Positions 43,785 to 53,292 of a DNA stretch of 64,000 nucleotides are shown here, in pieces (positions within the stretch are counted from its first letter, which is position 1; every line of letters starts with the position of its first letter). The DNA lies in contig JADLBL010000007.1 in the NCBI GenBank assembly GCA_020847735.1, positions 1-64,000 of the forward strand. Direction: 5' to 3'. The stretch comes from Candidatus Eisenbacteria bacterium (GTDB lineage: Bacteria; Eisenbacteria; RBG-16-71-46). The translations under genes were made by a program, and so were the position numbers. Below the pieces are notes generated by a model that did not search any database, had not been told where the DNA came from, and saw only the letters and a program-made list of their open reading frames with translations.

Positions 43785-43881
43785 TGGGCCGTGCGGCGGT
43801 AAGCGCGCTCCCGGCAAGGGCGGCCCTCCTTGCGGAAATCGCATGCGAGCTCCGGACGGACCGGCCTTGTGCCCGGGAGGA

Positions 43882-45033
43882 TCAGGGACCGTCGCGGGTG
43901 ACGGACCCGGCCGCGGCCAGCGTCTCGCGGTAGACGCGTGCCATCCCCCGCGCCAGGGCTTCCGGCGAGAAGCGCTCACGCGCCCGCCTCGCCCCGGCGG
44001 CGCCGCGCTCGCGCGCCAGCGCCCGCTCCGCGTTCCACTCGAGCAGTTCGCGCGCGACTCGGTGCGCGAGTGTGGCCTCTGGCTCGAAGGGAACGAGCTG
44101 CCCGGTCCGGCCGTCCTCCACCACCTCGGGCAGACTGCCCACCGCCGTCGCGAGCACGGGCAACCCGACGAGCATCGCCTCGAGCACCGCGATGCCGAAC
44201 GTTTCAGCGCGGGTCGTGGTGACGAACACATCCGCATCGGCCAGATGTCCCGCGACGTCGGCGTCCGGCCCGTGCCAGCGCAGACGGTCGGCGATCCCCA
44301 GGCGGGAGGCGAGCGACCGGAGGCCGGCTTCACCGGGTCCGTGTCCGACGATCGCGAGCTCGAAGTCGAGGCCCCCCTGCAGGGCGAGCGCGAGGGACTC
44401 GAACAGCACCTCCTGACCTTTTCCGGGTCCGAACCGGCCCACGGTGACGAGGCGCATCGCGCCTCCACGGACGAATGGGGCGGCCATCCTGGCGGGGCCA
44501 CCGTCCAGCGCCAGCGGGGTCGCCGCATGAACCACCGCGATGCGCGGTGCGAGCGACGGATCGAAGGCGACGAGGCCGCCCCGGGCGGCGTCGGAGACGG
44601 TCGTCAGCACCCGGGCGCGGCGCATGTCGCGCGATTCGAGCCACACCCATGCCGAGCGCCGCGGTCCCCGCGGCAGGCTCTGCCAGCGAAGCTCGTGGAC
44701 GGTCAGCACGAAGGGCAGGCCCGCCCTGCGCGCGGCACGCTCGGCCCAGAACGCGGCGCGCGGGCCGTGCGCGTGAACCAGATCGAACCGCCCCCGCCAC
44801 GCCGCGGCAAGGCGCGAAGCCGCGCGCAGGTCGAGCTTTCGAACCGGAGCGCCGTGCTCGACCGGGACGCCCCGGGCCCGCAGCTTCGTCGTCAGGTTCC
44901 CCTCGCCGGGCACGAACAACGTCGCGGCCACCCCCTCGTGCCGCAGCGAGGGCAGCAGCGTCAGCAGGAAGGACTCGACCCCGGAGCGACCGACGGTCGC
45001 CACCACATGGGCGACCCGGATGGGTGCGCTCAC
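43882..45033 (-). CDS. GT4-family glycosyltransferase
   Basis: 383 residues from GTG 45033 (RVAHVVATVGRSGVESFLLT). VHAHGPRAAFWAERAARRAG, MRLVTVGRFGPGKGQEVLFE, E-x7-E in AETFGIAVLEAMLVGLPVLA. An alternative ATG-like start further upstream would overlap the ligase gene. Separate from the downstream epimerase unit by 234 bases. Confidence 0.87.
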   Translation of the reverse strand: MSAPIRVAHVVATVGRSGVESFLLTLLPSLRHEGVAATLFVPGEGNLTTKLRARGVPVEHGAPVRKLDLRAASRLAAAWRGRFDLVHAHGPRAAFWAERAARRAGLPFVLTVHELRWQSLPRGPRRSAWVWLESRDMRRARVLTTVSDAARGGLVAFDPSLAPRIAVVHAATPLALDGGPARMAAPFVRGGAMRLVTVGRFGPGKGQEVLFESLALALQGGLDFELAIVGHGPGEAGLRSLASRLGIADRLRWHGPDADVAGHLADADVFVTTTRAETFGIAVLEAMLVGLPVLATAVGSLPEVVEDGRTGQLVPFEPEATLAHRVARELLEWNAERALARERGAAGARRARERFSPEALARGMARVYRETLAAAGSVTRDGP

Positions 45034-45070
45034 AATTCGCTTCCCGCCGAGCGGCCCGCCGGCGCCCCGC

Positions 45071-46516
45071 TCACGCGGGTTCCCGGGGACGAAGCGAGAG
45101 CTGCCCGGCACGAACCAGCAGCAGGCACCACAGGGCGAGCTGCGAGATCCCGGCGAGGCCGACCCAGTTGTCGCCCGTCAGGTTCGAGATGGCCAGGGCG
45201 ATGAAGTAGGGCTTGTGCAGGCGGGCGAGCGCCGCGGCGAAGGAGTCGGGCGGGGCATGCCGGGCCACCACGTCGGAAAGGTTCAGCGTCCGCCAGAACA
45301 GGCGCGCGAACACGACGATGCCGATGATCCCCATGCCCGTGGCGACCTCGAGGTACATGTTCTCGCAGGTACCGAGCATGATGCCGAGCTCGTTGAAGCG
45401 GTCGCTGAAATGCCGGAAGCCGAGGTAGCCCACCCCGGTGATCGGGTGGGAAAGGAACATGCGCCCGGCGCTGAACCAGCCATAGACCCGCACCAGCGAC
45501 GTGTAGACCTCGAAGGATCCACGGTCGGCCGACACCGTGCGGGCCATTCGCTCCCACCAGATGGTCGCCACGAACGGCGCCACGATCAGGATCCCGACGG
45601 CCGCCGTCACGAGGAACCGGCGCGGCATCCGTCTCCAGGTGAGCAGGGTGAACATGAACCAGGCGAGCAGCCCGCTGCGTGACTGGGTGAGGAACATGAA
45701 GACCAGCGTCAGCGCCATCATGATCCAGCCCCAGGCGGTCGCCCGGCGGCTCTGCCAGGCGAGGAGCACGACCCAGACGAGCAGCAGGCCGATGCCGGCC
45801 TCGTTCGGGTCGCCGATGGACCAGCCCGGCTCGTTGACGAACCAGGTCATGCCCGCGCGCCGGAGCGTGTTGTCCGCGGTGATCGGCGCCATGGTGAAAC
45901 CCGCCAGGTTCACCGCGGCCAGCAGCAGCATCCCGACGACGAGGGCCCCGATCACGCGGCCGAGATCGCGTTCGTTGTGAATCGTCGCGAGCCCGATCCC
46001 GAAGACCAGCATGCCTTCCACGACCCGCCCGAGCTTGAGGGCCGAATCGAACGCTCCGGCGGCCTCCCCCATCCACACCGTGACCAGCAGCGAGGCGGCG
46101 GCCGCGCCGACGTAGAGCCATGCCGATCGCGTGAACCGGCGAACGGTTCCCGCCAGCTCGGCGGAGCGTGCGTCGAGCTGCGCGATCGGAAGCGACCGCC
46201 GCCGCATCCATTCCCGGACGGTCGCCACGATCAATGGAAAGAGCAGCACGTCGAACGGCATGACGTTCCGCTCGCCGGAGCCGACCGACACGACCACGCT
46301 CACGACGCAGGACAGGGAGAGCACGAGGAATCCGGCGAACGGGGCGAGCACGGTCGCGATGAGCACCGCCACCCCCAGCGCCGCGCCGAACAGCAGGCGG
46401 TTCCCGGGCGAAGGATCACCGAGCCCGATCGCGTTGATCAGGGCGAAGCCGGCACCCAGCAGCCACAGCGGAACCGCGATCCGCGGGCCGGGCCGGTCCA
46501 CGCGGACGTCGCTCAC
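45071..46516 (-). CDS. O-antigen ligase/polymerase-family membrane protein
   Basis: 481 residues, about twelve helices. Large periplasmic loop: FVNEPGWSIGDPNEAGIGLL, FMFLTQSRSGLLAWF (the QSRSG signature of Wzy_C proteins), FLSHPITGVGYLGF and CENMYLEVATGMGIIGI. The second member of this family in the window, so one may be the polymerase and the other the ligase. GTG 46516; 10 bases after wzz. Confidence 0.87.
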   Translation of the reverse strand: MSDVRVDRPGPRIAVPLWLLGAGFALINAIGLGDPSPGNRLLFGAALGVAVLIATVLAPFAGFLVLSLSCVVSVVVSVGSGERNVMPFDVLLFPLIVATVREWMRRRSLPIAQLDARSAELAGTVRRFTRSAWLYVGAAAASLLVTVWMGEAAGAFDSALKLGRVVEGMLVFGIGLATIHNERDLGRVIGALVVGMLLLAAVNLAGFTMAPITADNTLRRAGMTWFVNEPGWSIGDPNEAGIGLLLVWVVLLAWQSRRATAWGWIMMALTLVFMFLTQSRSGLLAWFMFTLLTWRRMPRRFLVTAAVGILIVAPFVATIWWERMARTVSADRGSFEVYTSLVRVYGWFSAGRMFLSHPITGVGYLGFRHFSDRFNELGIMLGTCENMYLEVATGMGIIGIVVFARLFWRTLNLSDVVARHAPPDSFAAALARLHKPYFIALAISNLTGDNWVGLAGISQLALWCLLLVRAGQLSLRPREPA

Positions 46517-46526
46517 CGCCGGCCTC

Positions 46527-47648
46527 TCAGGCGGTCGTCGCCCGACGCCGTTCGATCCATACCCAGCCGAGCGCGAGCACGGACGACACGAGGGTCGCCA
46601 CGGCGACGATCAGCGACCGTCTGGGGCGGGCCCGCATCTGGGCGGGCCGTGCCGGATCCAGCACCGTGATCGTGGGCGTGTCGCGGGCTTCCTGGACGCG
46701 CGCGTCCTCGTACTGCGCGGTGATGAGGGAGAACAGCCGCCGCTGGAGCTCCGCGTCGAGCGCCAGGCGGGCGCCCTCCTGCTTGAGCGCGGGCATCTTG
46801 GCCAGTTCCCGCTCGAACGCCCTCATTTCGGAGTCGATCTCCTGCAGGGCCGGACTGTCCTCACGGCTGAAGCTGGCGACGTAGGCGCGGCGGACCTGGA
46901 GGTTCAGGCGTTCGGCCATGATGCCGGCAAGACCGCTCACGCCCGCGGACTCGGTGGTGGTCACGACCTTGTGCGTGCGCTCGTACGCCGTGAGCGAGGC
47001 CTCGGCTTCGTTCATGCGCCGCGAGACATCCGCGAGACGCTCTTCCAGGAACAGGCGCACGCGTTTGGCGCGCGTGCTGTACGTCTCGCGATTGAACCGG
47101 TCGAGCCCGGCCACGAGGTGGTTCGCCATGTCCGCCGCACGGGTGGCCTGGCGATCCTCGACGCCGACGTGCACGACGCCCGCCTTGTCCACTTCGACGC
47201 GCACGTGCTGGCCAAGCTTGCGAAGGGCGACGTCCATGTTCTTCGCCCCGTAGACGCTCTGCAGGTCGAACGTCCTGACGAGGTCTTCGCGAAGCCGCCG
47301 GCTGCGCAGGATCTCGGCGGCGAGATCGCTGGGACTCTGCGTGCTCAGGAGCCCGATCTTGCTGAGTGCGGCGTTCTGGACGAGGCTGGCCATGGTCCCG
47401 AAACTGTCGGCGCCTTCCATGGGTGGCAGCACGCTGGAGTCGCTCTGGTACCACTGGGGCAGCAGCAGGGCGACGGCCGCGGCGACCACCGTGACTCCGG
47501 CGACGAAATACACGACGCCCCGCAGGTGAGCGCGCACCGCGGTGAAGTAGCTTCGCAGTTCGGGGCTGAGCAGTTCGTTGAGCGTCTGCCGCATCCTGAG
47601 GCTCGTGGAGGGTCGTGGTGCGTGCGGCACCGTCGGCATCAGGGCCAT
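46527..47648 (-). CDS. Wzz-type chain-length determinant protein
   Basis: 373 residues. Two membrane helices bracket a large periplasmic coiled-coil domain: first near 43-63 (GVVYFVAGVTVVAAAVALLL), second near 345-365 (SLIVAVATLVSSVLALGWVW), preceded by the Pro-rich LDPARPAQMRARPRR motif. Contains long helices LFLEERLADVSRRMNEAEAS. No fused tyrosine-kinase domain. Sets the length of polymerised glycan. ATG 47648; own promoter candidate upstream; wzy-like gene follows. Confidence 0.9.
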   Translation of the reverse strand: MALMPTVPHAPRPSTSLRMRQTLNELLSPELRSYFTAVRAHLRGVVYFVAGVTVVAAAVALLLPQWYQSDSSVLPPMEGADSFGTMASLVQNAALSKIGLLSTQSPSDLAAEILRSRRLREDLVRTFDLQSVYGAKNMDVALRKLGQHVRVEVDKAGVVHVGVEDRQATRAADMANHLVAGLDRFNRETYSTRAKRVRLFLEERLADVSRRMNEAEASLTAYERTHKVVTTTESAGVSGLAGIMAERLNLQVRRAYVASFSREDSPALQEIDSEMRAFERELAKMPALKQEGARLALDAELQRRLFSLITAQYEDARVQEARDTPTITVLDPARPAQMRARPRRSLIVAVATLVSSVLALGWVWIERRRATTA

Positions 47649-47671
47649 GAGGCGGCCGCCCGAGCCGGCGG

Positions 47672-47701
47672 ACAGTACGGGCCGCTCGAATCCGGCGTCA
47701 A
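47672..47701 (-). promoter_or_regulatory. Candidate wzz promoter
   Basis: Minus strand TTGACG (47701-47696), 18-base spacer, TACTGT (47677-47672), about 25 bases before the ATG. Good agreement with the window's shared pattern. Confidence 0.55.
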
Positions 47702-47769
47702 GAACCGGCGCGTCCCGCGTTGCCGGAACCAGGGTCGCGCCCCGGGGGTCGCGGCCCCAACGAAGTGCG

Positions 47770-48792
47770 TCAGGCGCGTTCGGTCGCGCCGGCGGCCCGG
47801 CCGGGCGGCGACGTCACCAGTCCCGAGTCGCGCCGAAAGCGCTCGAGCATCTCGAGCGTCACCTTCTCGCAGCCCGGCACGTCGCGCACCGCCGACCGCA
47901 TCGCCGCACGCAGGGTCGTGAACGGCATGCCTTTCAGGAAGCGGCCGCGCTGGAGCGCGTGACGCAACGGCAGGAGGAATTCGAGATAGGCGCGAAACAC
48001 CGCCCACCACAGCGCGAACGCCGGCGCCGAGAGATTGCGGCGACGATAGAGCACCTTCGAGAGCGTGCCGTTGTAGACGTAGGTCGGATCCGTCCACTCG
48101 TGCGAATCGCTCGCTTCGTGCAGCACGCGGAACGAAGGCTCGTAGCGCAGCACGAAGCCGGCCCTGATGGCGCGCGTGGAGTACTCCCACTCCTCCTTGC
48201 CGAAGAAGTACGCCTCGGGCAGCTCGCCGAGCCGCTCGAGCACCCGGCGCCGGATCAGCATGAGCGCACCGGAGATGAACGTCCGGTCGGCCGCGGTGTC
48301 GTATTGCCCGCGATCGGTCTCGCCGTGGCCGACGTGGTGCTCGTCTCCCCAGCGTCCGATCCAGCCGCCGGTGCTCCAGATCCGGGTCGTGTCGGGGAAG
48401 AACAGGATCTTGCCGCCGACGATTCCGACACGCGGGTCGGCCTCCGCCGCGGCCACTCCGTGCTCGAGAAAGTCGGGGCGATCCACCACGCAGTCGTTGT
48501 TGAGCAGGAGCACGTACCCGCAGCCGTCGGCGAGCGCGCGACGGACACCGACGTTGCAGCCCGCCGCGAAGCCGAGGTTCGCGTCGTTCCACAGGAACTC
48601 GATCCCACGGTTCGCGAACTCGGCGGTCAGGCGTTCCATCGAGCCGTCCGCGGAGGCGTTGTCCACCAGGTAGGTCCGCGCCGCCGGGTAGGTGATCCGC
48701 GCGAGGGACTCGAGACACCGGCTCGATGCCGGGTAGTTCCTCCAGTTCAGGAGGACGATGCCCACAACCGGGGTTGAACTCGTGTCGCTCAT
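47770..48792 (-). CDS. GT2-family glycosyltransferase
   Basis: 340 residues, GT-A fold, rhamnosyltransferase-like. GIVLLNWRNYPASSRCLESL, TYLVDNASADGSMERL, NLGFAAGCNVGVRRAL, VLLLNNDCVVDRPDFLEHGV (DxD-type NND), ISGALMLIRRRVLERLG, and FGKEEWEYSTRAIRAG with the catalytic-base region. ATG 48792; single gene from its own promoter candidate. Confidence 0.9.
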   Translation of the reverse strand: MSDTSSTPVVGIVLLNWRNYPASSRCLESLARITYPAARTYLVDNASADGSMERLTAEFANRGIEFLWNDANLGFAAGCNVGVRRALADGCGYVLLLNNDCVVDRPDFLEHGVAAAEADPRVGIVGGKILFFPDTTRIWSTGGWIGRWGDEHHVGHGETDRGQYDTAADRTFISGALMLIRRRVLERLGELPEAYFFGKEEWEYSTRAIRAGFVLRYEPSFRVLHEASDSHEWTDPTYVYNGTLSKVLYRRRNLSAPAFALWWAVFRAYLEFLLPLRHALQRGRFLKGMPFTTLRAAMRSAVRDVPGCEKVTLEMLERFRRDSGLVTSPPGRAAGATERA

Positions 48793-48827
48793 CGAGGGGC
48801 TCCGTCGCGGGGAACTTCGGGTCGCGG

Positions 48828-48857
48828 AGTGTGCCGGAGGACTCCGGAAAGGGTCAA
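48828..48857 (-). promoter_or_regulatory. Candidate promoter of the GT2 gene at 47770
   Basis: Minus strand TTGACC (48857-48852), 18-base spacer, CACACT (48833-48828), about 35 bases before the ATG. The -10 begins with C instead of T. Confidence 0.4.
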
Positions 48858-48885
48858 CGGCCGCGACACGGGAGGCGCCGGGCGC

Positions 48886-49974
48886 TCAGCGCCGTACCGC
48901 GCGCAGCACCGAGTCGTAGGCCGCGGGCACGTCCTGGGGCCGGCCCTGCACGGTCCACCAGCGCGGCTTTTCTCCGTAGATCCACACGTATTCGTCCGCG
49001 TTGTCCAATGCCGCCTGCACGGCGCGCCCGAAGGACTCGGGTGTGAAGTAGTTCCGCGACACCTCCGCGGGTTGCCAGGGCGTACGCGGCGAGTCGAAGT
49101 CCAGCCAGATGCCGAACCCCACGGACATCCGCCGCCGGTAGCGTGCCGGGTCCGCGACCAGGCGGAGCACCCCCCGCCTCATGCTGTCCGCCTGGGCGGC
49201 GAAGCGGGCGGGATCGCGATACGAGTAGGAAAGCTCGTGGCCGTCCACGATCCGGGTGCTGTCGCGGGCGGCCTCCAGCATGCCGTCCAGGAACGGCGCG
49301 AGCAGGCCGTTGTGCGCCCCGGTCAGCGCGCCGCGCCCGCCGATCGTCTCGTGCAGCGGCAGCGAGTAGGCGAAGGTCATGAACACGGTGAGTCCGGGAT
49401 ATCCGCGTTCGAGCGCCCGCATGACCTCGGCGCCGCGCCGCCGCACCTGGGCCGCGAGCTGGTCCCAGTTCCTGCCGGTGGCGCGCCGCTGCACGGAGTA
49501 ATCCCAGAGCTGCCCCTGGTACTGCTCCGGATCGAGCAGCACTCCCGGCGCTCCGGCCTCGCGCGCGAGCGAGGCCGCGAGCTCCAGGTTGGACAGGACC
49601 GCGGAATGATCCTCGAACCAGTCGAGGTTCCCGGGCGTGGTGTTCACACGCAGGAAGTTGTCGCGAAACCTGCCGAACCGCGTGGCGAGCAGGTCCCTGC
49701 GGGCCGAGTCGAGCTCGGCGCGGGTGAAGCGGCGCCGCCCCCACAGCTCCCACGTGAAGTCGCCGGTCCGCCCGCCGGGCTCGAAGTAGGGAACGTGGAA
49801 GACGCAACCGTCGAACGGGCTCGCCTGCAGTTCGGCGATGTGCGTTCGCATGAAGTGCGGGTCGGGTGAATCCCAGCCGAACTCGATCAGGCGCTTGCGC
49901 GGCGCCGGCTCCGGCCGGATCGCCATCGCCACCACGCCGGCGAAGAGCGCCAGCAGGAAGGTCAGCCGAATCAC
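48886..49974 (-). CDS. Membrane-anchored or exported hypothetical protein of the polysaccharide locus
   Basis: 362 residues from GTG 49974 (GTGA overlap with the GT4 gene); a GTG 9 bases earlier with GGAGGA close by is an alternative. N-terminal hydrophobic segment (about 4-20: LTFLLALFAGVVAMAI) acts as signal or anchor. The rest is soluble alpha/beta: KRLIEFGWDSPDPHFMRTHI, FDGCVFHVPYFEPGG, APGVLLDPEQYQGQLWDYSV, MTFAYSLPLHET, FGIWLDFDSPRTPW, YVWIYGEKPRWWT. Recurring acidic residues at strand ends look like a TIM-barrel glycoside hydrolase or related enzyme, but I recognise no family. Perhaps a glycan-processing enzyme. Confidence 0.7.
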   Translation of the reverse strand: MIRLTFLLALFAGVVAMAIRPEPAPRKRLIEFGWDSPDPHFMRTHIAELQASPFDGCVFHVPYFEPGGRTGDFTWELWGRRRFTRAELDSARRDLLATRFGRFRDNFLRVNTTPGNLDWFEDHSAVLSNLELAASLAREAGAPGVLLDPEQYQGQLWDYSVQRRATGRNWDQLAAQVRRRGAEVMRALERGYPGLTVFMTFAYSLPLHETIGGRGALTGAHNGLLAPFLDGMLEAARDSTRIVDGHELSYSYRDPARFAAQADSMRRGVLRLVADPARYRRRMSVGFGIWLDFDSPRTPWQPAEVSRNYFTPESFGRAVQAALDNADEYVWIYGEKPRWWTVQGRPQDVPAAYDSVLRAVRR

Positions 49975-51185
49975 CCGGGCCACCGCTCCTCCGCCAGGCG
50001 CGTGTAGAGGGCCTCGAGCTGGCGGACCATGCGCGTCGCCGAAAACGGGTCCACGCGCGCACGGCCGGCAGCGCCCATGCGCGCTGCCGTCCCGCCGTCG
50101 TTCGCGAGTTCGGTCATGCGCCGCGCCAGCCCCTCGACGTCGCCGACTTCGACCAGCCAGCCCGTCTCGCCCGGGATCACCGCGTCCGGCGCCCCGTCCA
50201 CGCGCGTCGCCACGATCGGCAGCCCGGCCGCCATGGCCTGCGGAAACACCCGAGGCAGGCCCTCCCAGCGCGAGGCCAGCACGAACACGTCGAACGCCCG
50301 CAGCAACTCGGGAACGTCGCGCCGCAGCCCGGCGAGGTGCACCCGGCCGGCCAGTCCGGCGCGTTCGATCGCGGCGATCAGCGCATTCCGCTGGGGCCCG
50401 TCTCCCACGTACACGAGCTGCGCGCCGGGACAGGCTCCCGCCACCCGCTCGAATGCCCGCAGCAGGTCGAGAGGCGACTTCTGTTCGCCGAGGCGTCCGA
50501 CGCTTCCGAACACGAACGCCTCCGCGGGCAGCCCGAGCCGTTCGCGCGCTCCGGCGCGATCCAGGGCCACGTCGCGATACGCTTCGATCTCGATTCCCGA
50601 ACGGATCAGCTCGTACTGGTCGGGCCGGCCGATGCCGAGCGCGACACCGGCGGCCTGGTCGGGTGTGCCCACCACGACCAGCGCCGAGGCCAGCGGAGCG
50701 CACCAGCGCTCGAGCTGGACGTAGAGGGCGCGAACGTACCGGGGCTGGTGATCGTTGAAGCTCCAGCCGTGCACCGTGTGGACGACGATGGGCACGCCGG
50801 CCAGCCGCGCCGCCAGCCGCCCGAGGATGCCCGCCTTGGAGGAATGCGTGTGAACGACGTCGAAGCGCTCGCGCCGCAGCAGGCGATAGATCCGCCACAG
50901 GGCGCGAAGGTCGTGCCAGGGGCTCAGGCGGCGTACGAGGTGCGGCTCCACCCGGACCGTGACCCCGCGGGCCGCCGCTTCGCCGTGCAGCTCGCCCTCG
51001 ACACCGGTCTCCGGGCCGGTGAGCAGCACGCTCGGAAAACGAACGGGGTCCACCAGCGCGCACGAGAGCATCGTGTTCTCCTGCGCACCGCCCACGATCA
51101 TGCGGGTGATGACGTGCAGCACACGCACGGCCCGCGCCGGCTCGGAGCCGCGTCGCGCCGCGGCCGATCCGCCCGACCCGCTCAC
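49971..51185 (-). CDS. GT4-family glycosyltransferase
   Basis: 404 residues. Starts at GTG 51185 overlapping the asnB stop (GTGA). Acceptor domain VLHVITRMIVGGAQENTMLS, VVHTHSSKAGILGRLAARLA, VHTVHGWSFND; donor domain FVFGSVGRLGEQKSPLDLLR, LVYVGDGPQRNALI; WEGLPRVFPQAMAAGLP has Gln in place of the second Glu of E-x7-E, seen in some GT4 enzymes. WbpH/EpsD-like. Confidence 0.87.
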   Translation of the reverse strand: MSGSGGSAAARRGSEPARAVRVLHVITRMIVGGAQENTMLSCALVDPVRFPSVLLTGPETGVEGELHGEAAARGVTVRVEPHLVRRLSPWHDLRALWRIYRLLRRERFDVVHTHSSKAGILGRLAARLAGVPIVVHTVHGWSFNDHQPRYVRALYVQLERWCAPLASALVVVGTPDQAAGVALGIGRPDQYELIRSGIEIEAYRDVALDRAGARERLGLPAEAFVFGSVGRLGEQKSPLDLLRAFERVAGACPGAQLVYVGDGPQRNALIAAIERAGLAGRVHLAGLRRDVPELLRAFDVFVLASRWEGLPRVFPQAMAAGLPIVATRVDGAPDAVIPGETGWLVEVGDVEGLARRMTELANDGGTAARMGAAGRARVDPFSATRMVRQLEALYTRLAEERWPG

Positions 51186-53164
51186 CGGCGCACCGGGACC
51201 GCCGGCGCCGTGCGTGCGGTCGCCTCGGGGCGGCCCGCGAGGGCCAGCTTCGCGGCGTCCGCGCCCGCCACCTCGCGCCACCAGAGCTCGAAGCAGAGCG
51301 CCGCCCACAGCGGTCCCGAGCGGTCGCGGCGCCGCCGGTGCTCGTCCTGCCAGCGGCGCAGGGTCGGCATGCGGAAGACACCGCTGCCCGGGGAGGCGAA
51401 CACGTCGCCGGCGAGGGTCGCGAGCGGACCGCGCAGCCAGTCCTCGACGGGCACCGAGAACCCGTGCTTGGGGCGCGAGGCCAGGTGAGCCGGCAGGACG
51501 CGGCGCGCGAGGGCGCGCAGCACCGCCTTCCCGCCGGGATCACCGAAGCGGGCGTGCCGCGGAAGTCCGGAAGCGAAGCGCACCAGGTCCTCGTCCAGGA
51601 AGGGCACGCGACCCTCCACCGAGGCGCCCATGGTCATGCGATCTTCCTTGAGCAGCAGGTCGTCCGGCAGGTACCTGAGACGGTCCACGCACAACGCCTG
51701 CGCCTCTTGATCCTGGGGAAGCCCGCCAAGCTCGGCGGACAGCTCGGCTTCGAGCCGCGCCGCGACCGCGCCCGGCTCGAGTTCGGCCTGCAGCGCCTCG
51801 TGCAAGCGCTCGGGCGCGCACGGCTCGAAGGTCGAAAGGTACGCGCCGAAGAACGACTCCCGGCCGTGCGCCTCGAGAAGCTTGCGCACCAGGACGAGGC
51901 GTTCCGCGCCGGCGCTGCCCCGGTGCTGATCGCGGTCGCCCAGCAGGCGGGCTCCCGCACGAGCCAGCGCGCGCGGCACCGGCGCGAGGTGGCGCAGCCA
52001 TTGAGGCAGGCGATGGCGGCGGTAGCCGCCGAACAACTCGTCGCCGCCCGTCCCCGAGAGCAGCACGGTCACGTGCTCGCTGGCCGCCCGGGCCACCAGG
52101 TGCGCCGGCACCGCGGCCGCGTCGGCGCACGGCTCGTCCAGCAGCGTCACCACCCGGGCCAGCGTTCGCGCGGGATCGAGCGCGACCACGCTCTCGTGGT
52201 GGCGCGTCCCGAGCACCCGGGCGACCTCGCGCGCGAAGCCACGCTCGTCGTGATGTCCTCCCGACTCGAAACCGATCGAGAAGGTCCGCGTTTCGCGGCG
52301 GATCTCCTCGGGAAGCGAAGCCACGACGAGACTCGAGTCGAGCCCGCCCGAGAGCAGGATGCCCACGGGGCGGTCGGACAGCAGCATCGCGCGGGTCGAG
52401 CGCGCCAGCCGCGCGCCCGTCTCGTCGGCCAGAGCGTCGAGCGGAGCGTGGGCCAGCTTCGGGTCGGTGGCGAGGTCGGGAAGCGGCCACCAGCGTTCGA
52501 TCTGGATGCCGGAGGGCGTCAGTACCATCCGGCATCCGGGCCGGAGCTTTCGCACCGCACGCAGCACGGTCGCCTCGCCGGGGACGAAACCGCACGCCAG
52601 GTAGCGTTCCACGCCGTCCGGGTCGAGATCGCGCGGCACCTGCGGGTCGCAGAGCAGCGCCTTGATCTCCGACGCGTACAGGACCTTCTCGCCGACGCGC
52701 GCCCAGTACAGCGGCTTCACTCCGAGCGCGTCGCGCGCCAGCAGCAGGGTCTGGTCGAGTGTGTCGAAGATCGCGCAGGCGAACATGCCGCGCAGGTGCT
52801 CGACGGCGCGCGGCCCGTGATCGAGCCACAGGTGCGGCAGCACCTCGGTATCGGTGCGCGTCCGCAGCCGGTGACGACGCGCCAGGCTCTCGCGCAACTG
52901 CGGGAAGTTGTAGAGCTCGCCGTTCTGGCTCGCCCAGACCCGCTCGCCGACGTCGCTGATCGGCTGGTGACCGCCCTCCACGTCGAGGATCGAGAGTCGG
53001 CGAACTCCGAGCGTCGCCCGGCCGAGCGACTCGAGACCCGAATCGTCGGGGCCTCGGTACTCGATGGCGCGCAGCATGGCTTCGACCACCCGGCGGTCCT
53101 CCGCCCGGAGCGAGTCCGTCGCCGGCGCGCCGCCCAGCCGGTAGATGCCGGCGATGCCGCACAT
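51182..53164 (-). CDS. asnB: Asparagine synthase-type glutamine amidotransferase
   Basis: 660 residues. Ntn glutaminase domain starts MCGIAGIYRLGG with catalytic Cys2 and continues AIEYRGPDDSG, SQNGELYNFPQLRE, LRGMFACAIFD; the synthetase domain has the PP-loop LLSGGLDSSLVVAS at about 271-284, then LLSGTGGDELFGGYRRHR and the C-terminal SRPKHGFSVPVEDWLR. Found in many polysaccharide loci, where it may amidate uronic acids or amino sugars rather than make asparagine; ugd in this locus supplies a uronic acid. ATG 53164. GT4 gene follows with a GTGA overlap. Confidence 0.9.
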   Translation of the reverse strand: MCGIAGIYRLGGAPATDSLRAEDRRVVEAMLRAIEYRGPDDSGLESLGRATLGVRRLSILDVEGGHQPISDVGERVWASQNGELYNFPQLRESLARRHRLRTRTDTEVLPHLWLDHGPRAVEHLRGMFACAIFDTLDQTLLLARDALGVKPLYWARVGEKVLYASEIKALLCDPQVPRDLDPDGVERYLACGFVPGEATVLRAVRKLRPGCRMVLTPSGIQIERWWPLPDLATDPKLAHAPLDALADETGARLARSTRAMLLSDRPVGILLSGGLDSSLVVASLPEEIRRETRTFSIGFESGGHHDERGFAREVARVLGTRHHESVVALDPARTLARVVTLLDEPCADAAAVPAHLVARAASEHVTVLLSGTGGDELFGGYRRHRLPQWLRHLAPVPRALARAGARLLGDRDQHRGSAGAERLVLVRKLLEAHGRESFFGAYLSTFEPCAPERLHEALQAELEPGAVAARLEAELSAELGGLPQDQEAQALCVDRLRYLPDDLLLKEDRMTMGASVEGRVPFLDEDLVRFASGLPRHARFGDPGGKAVLRALARRVLPAHLASRPKHGFSVPVEDWLRGPLATLAGDVFASPGSGVFRMPTLRRWQDEHRRRRDRSGPLWAALCFELWWREVAGADAAKLALAGRPEATARTAPAVPVRR

Positions 53165-53292
53165 TTCAGTGCCGGAGTGCGGGCGGGAATCCCGCGTCGC
53201 TGCGCATCGGGGTGGTCATTCGCCCGACGCTAAGGCATCGGTGCACGACAGGCCAGCGGCGCGCGCAGGGCCGCCGCGAACCTCCCGTTCGC

